7,758 nt of DNA, taken from NCBI GenBank assembly GCA_000432995.1, contig HF972673.1:1-7758 (forward strand), given 5' to 3'. Shown piece by piece: positions 4,627-7,758 of this stretch. The notes below the pieces were generated by a model that saw nothing but the letters and a program-made list of their open reading frames with translations, searched no databases and was not told where the DNA came from. The position numbers were made by a program, and so were the translations under genes. The number at the start of each line of letters is the position of its first letter. The first letter of the stretch is position 1. This stretch comes from Clostridium sp. CAG:1013. GTDB taxonomy: Bacteria > Bacillota > Clostridia > Oscillospirales > Acutalibacteraceae.

Positions 4627-6942
4627 ATGAAATTCACCAAAGGCTACTGGATGAATCTGCCCGGCGTGGAGAACGCCGACGTGGTGCAGATCCGGGAAGT
4701 CAAGATCTATGAGGACAAGGTGTACCTGTACGCTGTACCCTATCCCCAGGACGCGCGCGCCATGGGCGGCCCGGTGCTGGAACTGTTTATCTCCTCCCCC
4801 AAGGCGGACATCCTCCGCACCCAGGCGTTCCACTTCATGGGCAGCGCCAAAAAGGAGCCCCAGTTCGAGCTGGACATGGAAGCCTGCCCCCTCACCGTGG
4901 AGGAATTCGACGGCGGACTGTCCATTATCAGCGGCAAGACAGAACTGCGGATCACCAAGAACCCCGCTTCCTTTACCTATTATTATGAGGGCAAGAAGCT
5001 GACCAATGTGGGCGACCGGTTCGGCCACGCCATGATCAGCACCCTCACCACGCCCGAGGGCCCCTTCATGCGAGTCCAGATGGACCTGGACATCGGGGAG
5101 AAGGTCTACGGCCTGGGCGAGCGGTTCACGCCCTTCGTGAAGAACGGCCAGGTGGTGGACATGTGGAACGAGGACGGCGGCACCTGCACGGAAATCTCCT
5201 ATAAGAACATCCCCTTCTACATGACCAACAAGGGTTATGGCCTGCTGGTGAACACCAGCGGCAAGGTGTCCTATGAGATCTGCTCCGAGGCGGTGACCCG
5301 GGTGCAGTTCTCCGTGCCGGGAGAGAAGATCGACTTCATGGTCATCGGCGGCGGAGACGGCAAGACCGTACTGCAAAACTACACCGCCCTCACCGGCCGG
5401 CCTGCTCTGCCTCCCGCTTGGAGCTTCGGCCTGTGGCTGACCACCAGCTTCACCACCTCCTACGATGAAAAGACCGTGCGCAGCTTCGTGGACGGCATGG
5501 CGGAGCGGAAGATCCCTCTCCACGTGTTCCACTTTGACTGCTACTGGATGAAGGAAAACGAATGGTGCAACTTCACCTGGGACGAGGCCATGTTCGACGA
5601 CGTGCCCGGCATGCTCAGCCGGATGAAAAACGAGTGCGGCCTGAAGATCTGCGTGTGGATCAACTCCTACATCGGTCAGAAGTCGCCCCTGTTCAAGGAA
5701 GCCATGGAGAAGGGCTACCTGCTGAAGCGCCCCAACGGAGACGTGTGGCAGTGGGACCTGTGGCAGGCGGGCATGGGCCTGGTGGACTTCACCAACCCCG
5801 ACGCCTGGAAGTGGTACCAGAGCAAGCTGCGGGTGCTGCTGGACCAGGGCGTGGACTGCTTCAAAACCGACTTCGGCGAGCGGATCCCCACCGACGCGGT
5901 GTACTACGACGGCAGCGATCCGGAGCTGATGCACAACTACTACACCTACCTGTACAACAAGTGCGTCTTTGAGCTTTTGGAAGAGTACAAGGGCAAGAAC
6001 CAGGCCTGCCTGTTCGCCCGCAGTGCCACCGTGGGCGGCCAGAAGTTCCCCGTCCACTGGGGCGGCGACTGCTCCTCCAACTATCTGTCCATGAGCGAGT
6101 CTCTCCGGGGCGGTCTTTCCCTGTGCATGTCCGGCTTCGGCTTCTGGAGCCACGACATTTCCGGCTTTGAGGGCACCGCTCCCGCGGACGTGTACAAGCG
6201 CTGGGCGGCTTTCGGTCTGCTGTCCACCCATTCCCGGCTCCACGGGTCCAACTCCTACCGGGTGCCCTGGCTCTTCGGCGACGAGGCCGTGGACGTGGTG
6301 CGAAAGTTCACCAACCTGAAATGCACCCTGATGCCCTACCTGTACTCCGCCGCCGTGGAGACCCATGAAACCGGCGTTCCCACTATGCGTGCCATGGTGC
6401 TGGAGTTCCCCGATGATATCCCCTGCACCGACCTGGACCGGCAGTACATGCTGGGCGGCAGCCTGCTGGTGGCTCCCGTGTTCACCAAGAGCGGCGACGT
6501 GGACTACTACCTGCCCGAGGGCACCTGGACCAACTTCCTCACCGGCGAAGTGGTGGAAGGCGGCAAGTGGCGCCACGAGGTCCACGACTTCATGAGCCTG
6601 CCTCTCATGGCCCGGGAGAACTCCCTGATTGCCGTAGGCGCAGATGACCAGAAGGTGGAATACGATTACGGCAAGGATCTGACCCTTCACCTGTTCGCCC
6701 TGAAGGACCAGGCCGTGGCGGACGTGAAGGACATGCACGGAAACCACCTGCTGAAAGCCTGCGCTAAAAACGTTGACGGCAAGGTGACCCTCACCTTTGA
6801 GGGCCGGGCGGAAAACCTGAAGGTGCTGCTGCGGAACATCCACACCGCGCAAGACCTGACCGGCGCCGAGGCTGAGGATACAGCTCAGGGCCTGCTGCTC
6901 ACCGTCAACGCCGATCTGGCCCCCATTGCCTTCACTCTGTAA
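4627..6942 (+). CDS. xylS: GH31 alpha-xylosidase, YicI type
   Basis: The 771-residue product matches E. coli YicI along its whole length (recalled, not searched) and in size (772 aa). It removes alpha-1,6-linked xylose from isoprimeverose and xyloglucan oligosaccharides. Order: N-terminal beta-sandwich (about 1-240), (beta/alpha)8 barrel (about 255-580), C-terminal beta domains (580-771). The nucleophile is Asp415 in FKTDFGERIP and the acid/base is Asp481 in VHWGGDC. Other retained motifs are LTTSFTTSYDE (271-281), HVFHFDCYW (299-307), QKSPLFKE and SRLHGSNSYR. The position matching YicI Phe308 is Tyr306, next to retained Cys305. There is no signal peptide, so it is cytoplasmic and needs imported oligosaccharides. 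The ATG has AAAGGA 9-10 nt upstream. It is transcribed alone, between a divergent AraC-family gene and a terminator. Confidence 0.96.
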   Translation: MKFTKGYWMNLPGVENADVVQIREVKIYEDKVYLYAVPYPQDARAMGGPVLELFISSPKADILRTQAFHFMGSAKKEPQFELDMEACPLTVEEFDGGLSIISGKTELRITKNPASFTYYYEGKKLTNVGDRFGHAMISTLTTPEGPFMRVQMDLDIGEKVYGLGERFTPFVKNGQVVDMWNEDGGTCTEISYKNIPFYMTNKGYGLLVNTSGKVSYEICSEAVTRVQFSVPGEKIDFMVIGGGDGKTVLQNYTALTGRPALPPAWSFGLWLTTSFTTSYDEKTVRSFVDGMAERKIPLHVFHFDCYWMKENEWCNFTWDEAMFDDVPGMLSRMKNECGLKICVWINSYIGQKSPLFKEAMEKGYLLKRPNGDVWQWDLWQAGMGLVDFTNPDAWKWYQSKLRVLLDQGVDCFKTDFGERIPTDAVYYDGSDPELMHNYYTYLYNKCVFELLEEYKGKNQACLFARSATVGGQKFPVHWGGDCSSNYLSMSESLRGGLSLCMSGFGFWSHDISGFEGTAPADVYKRWAAFGLLSTHSRLHGSNSYRVPWLFGDEAVDVVRKFTNLKCTLMPYLYSAAVETHETGVPTMRAMVLEFPDDIPCTDLDRQYMLGGSLLVAPVFTKSGDVDYYLPEGTWTNFLTGEVVEGGKWRHEVHDFMSLPLMARENSLIAVGADDQKVEYDYGKDLTLHLFALKDQAVADVKDMHGNHLLKACAKNVDGKVTLTFEGRAENLKVLLRNIHTAQDLTGAEAEDTAQGLLLTVNADLAPIAFTL

Positions 6943-6985
6943 GCACAGAGCGGCGGTCGGCTGCAACACCCTGAAACAAGACATG

Positions 6986-7019
6986 AAAAAGGACCATCCT
7001 TTCGGATGGTCCTTTTTTT
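6986..7019. terminator. Bidirectional intrinsic terminator between xylS and the isomerase gene
   Basis: GGACCATCC (6991-6999) and GGATGGTCC (7004-7012) form a perfect 9-bp stem with a TTTC loop. On the plus strand it is followed by seven Ts (7013-7019); on the minus strand the five As at 6986-6990 supply a U tract. It lies 43 nt after the xylS stop and 12 nt after the convergent gene's stop, so it can end both transcripts. The A5/T5 flanks can extend the stem. Confidence 0.92.
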
Positions 7020-7031
7020 GTGAAAGAAAGT

Positions 7032-7758
7032 TTAGCAGAAGGGATTCTCGGTCTTGTAGAGCATACCCTTGGGCTGGTTGAAGCCGATGTCCTGGATGCC
7101 CAGAATCTTGAACAGCTCGAACAGCAGCTTGCCGTAATGGCCGAAGGCCACGGCGCCGTGGTGGGGATAACGCTTCTCCACCAGGATGTGACGATAGAAG
7201 CGGCCCATCTCGGGAATAGCGAACACGCCGATGCCACCGAAGGAGCAGGTGGGCACGGGCAGAACTTCGCCTTCCGCCACGTAGCAGCGGAGCTGGCCGT
7301 CAGCGGTGCTCTGGAGACGATAGAAGGTGATCTCGCCGGGAGCGATGTCGCCTTCCAGGGTGCCGCGGGTGAAATCGGGATCGGAACCGGCGGGCTCAAG
7401 CAGACGATGCTGGATGAGCTGATACTTCACGGCGCGGTCAGCGCACAGCTTGCAGCTGGGAGTGTTGCCGCAGTGGAAGCCCATGAAGGTGTCGGTCAGC
7501 TTGTAATCGTAGTCGAACTTGCCCTTGATCTGAGCCTCGTACATGGAGGCGGGCACGGAGTTGTTGATGTCCAGCAGGGTGACGGTGTCACCGGAGATGC
7601 ACATGCCGATGTACTCGGACAGAGCGCCGTAGATGTCCACTTCGCAGGCCACGGGGATACCGCGGGTGGCCAGACGGGAGTTGACATAGCAGGGCTCAAA
7701 GCCGAACTGGCTGGGGAAGGCAGGCCAACATTTGTCGGCGAAAGCCACATACTGGCGG
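7032..7758 (-). CDS. L-fucose/L-arabinose isomerase family protein, C-terminal half, cut by window edge
   Basis: About 241 C-terminal residues are visible; the start lies beyond the right edge, so an in-frame GTG at 7748 should not be taken as the start. The chain shows motifs of the FucI/AraA sugar isomerase fold: PVACEVDIYGALSE with a metal-type Glu (36 residues after that GTG), LLDINN with Asp, FHCGN with His-Cys, and RYPHHGAVAFGHYGKLL with a His pair near the C-terminus. These enzymes interconvert aldoses and ketoses using a divalent metal. The exact sugar cannot be read from this half; L-fucose, L-arabinose or another aldose are all possible. It converges on xylS across a shared terminator and is not in its operon. 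The stop is TAA at 7034-7032. Confidence 0.85.
   Translation of the reverse strand, partial: RQYVAFADKCWPAFPSQFGFEPCYVNSRLATRGIPVACEVDIYGALSEYIGMCISGDTVTLLDINNSVPASMYEAQIKGKFDYDYKLTDTFMGFHCGNTPSCKLCADRAVKYQLIQHRLLEPAGSDPDFTRGTLEGDIAPGEITFYRLQSTADGQLRCYVAEGEVLPVPTCSFGGIGVFAIPEMGRFYRHILVEKRYPHHGAVAFGHYGKLLFELFKILGIQDIGFNQPKGMLYKTENPFC

Noticed and set aside
4591..6984. A 797-codon open frame on the minus strand opposite xylS
   Set aside because: It lies wholly antisense to a clearly conserved GH31 enzyme, is rich in His, Val, Gly and Leu without recognisable domains, and results from GC-biased codon use leaving few antisense stops.

Overview
The window looks like chromosomal DNA from a GC-rich Firmicute, most likely a clostridial gut bacterium of the Oscillospiraceae type. 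This is inferred from the ribosomal protein sequences, strong AGGAGG-type ribosome binding sites, a classical sigma-A promoter, and the pairing of housekeeping genes with a glycoside hydrolase locus. No species can be named from the sequence alone.

Right-to-left (minus strand), positions 2527 to 1 hold the start of the S10 ribosomal protein operon: rpsJ (S10), rplC (L3), rplD (L4), rplW (L23) and the first 32 codons of rplB (L2). A good promoter lies at 2498-2526, preceded by three T/A tracts phased at 10 bp. It drives a leader of about 310 nt that carries several hairpins and a textbook intrinsic terminator (2258-2290) ahead of rpsJ. That arrangement predicts transcription attenuation of the whole operon. 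Two intergenic gaps inside the operon (rpsJ-rplC, 93 nt; rplW-rplB, 111 nt) are long and rich in hairpins.

Positions 2611 to 7019 hold a carbohydrate-related module. A minus-strand pair, an AraC-family cupin regulator and a membrane-anchored glycerophosphodiester phosphodiesterase, overlaps by 4 bp (ATGA). The regulator gene diverges from a plus-strand GH31 alpha-xylosidase closely resembling E. coli YicI. The 190-bp divergent region has overlapping -10 elements, two 12-bp near-identical direct repeats placed symmetrically around them, and two inverted repeats, so the AraC protein probably controls xylS and itself. A bidirectional terminator (6986-7019) separates xylS from a convergent, truncated gene for the C-terminal half of an L-fucose/L-arabinose-isomerase-type sugar isomerase that runs off the right edge.

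No tRNA, rRNA, CRISPR, insertion sequence or phage feature was seen. No wholly new multi-gene system is evident. The most interesting signals are regulatory: the S10 attenuator leader, the structured rplW-rplB spacer, the symmetric operator layout of araC/xylS, and a 16-nt complementarity between the xylS ribosome binding site and its own terminator.
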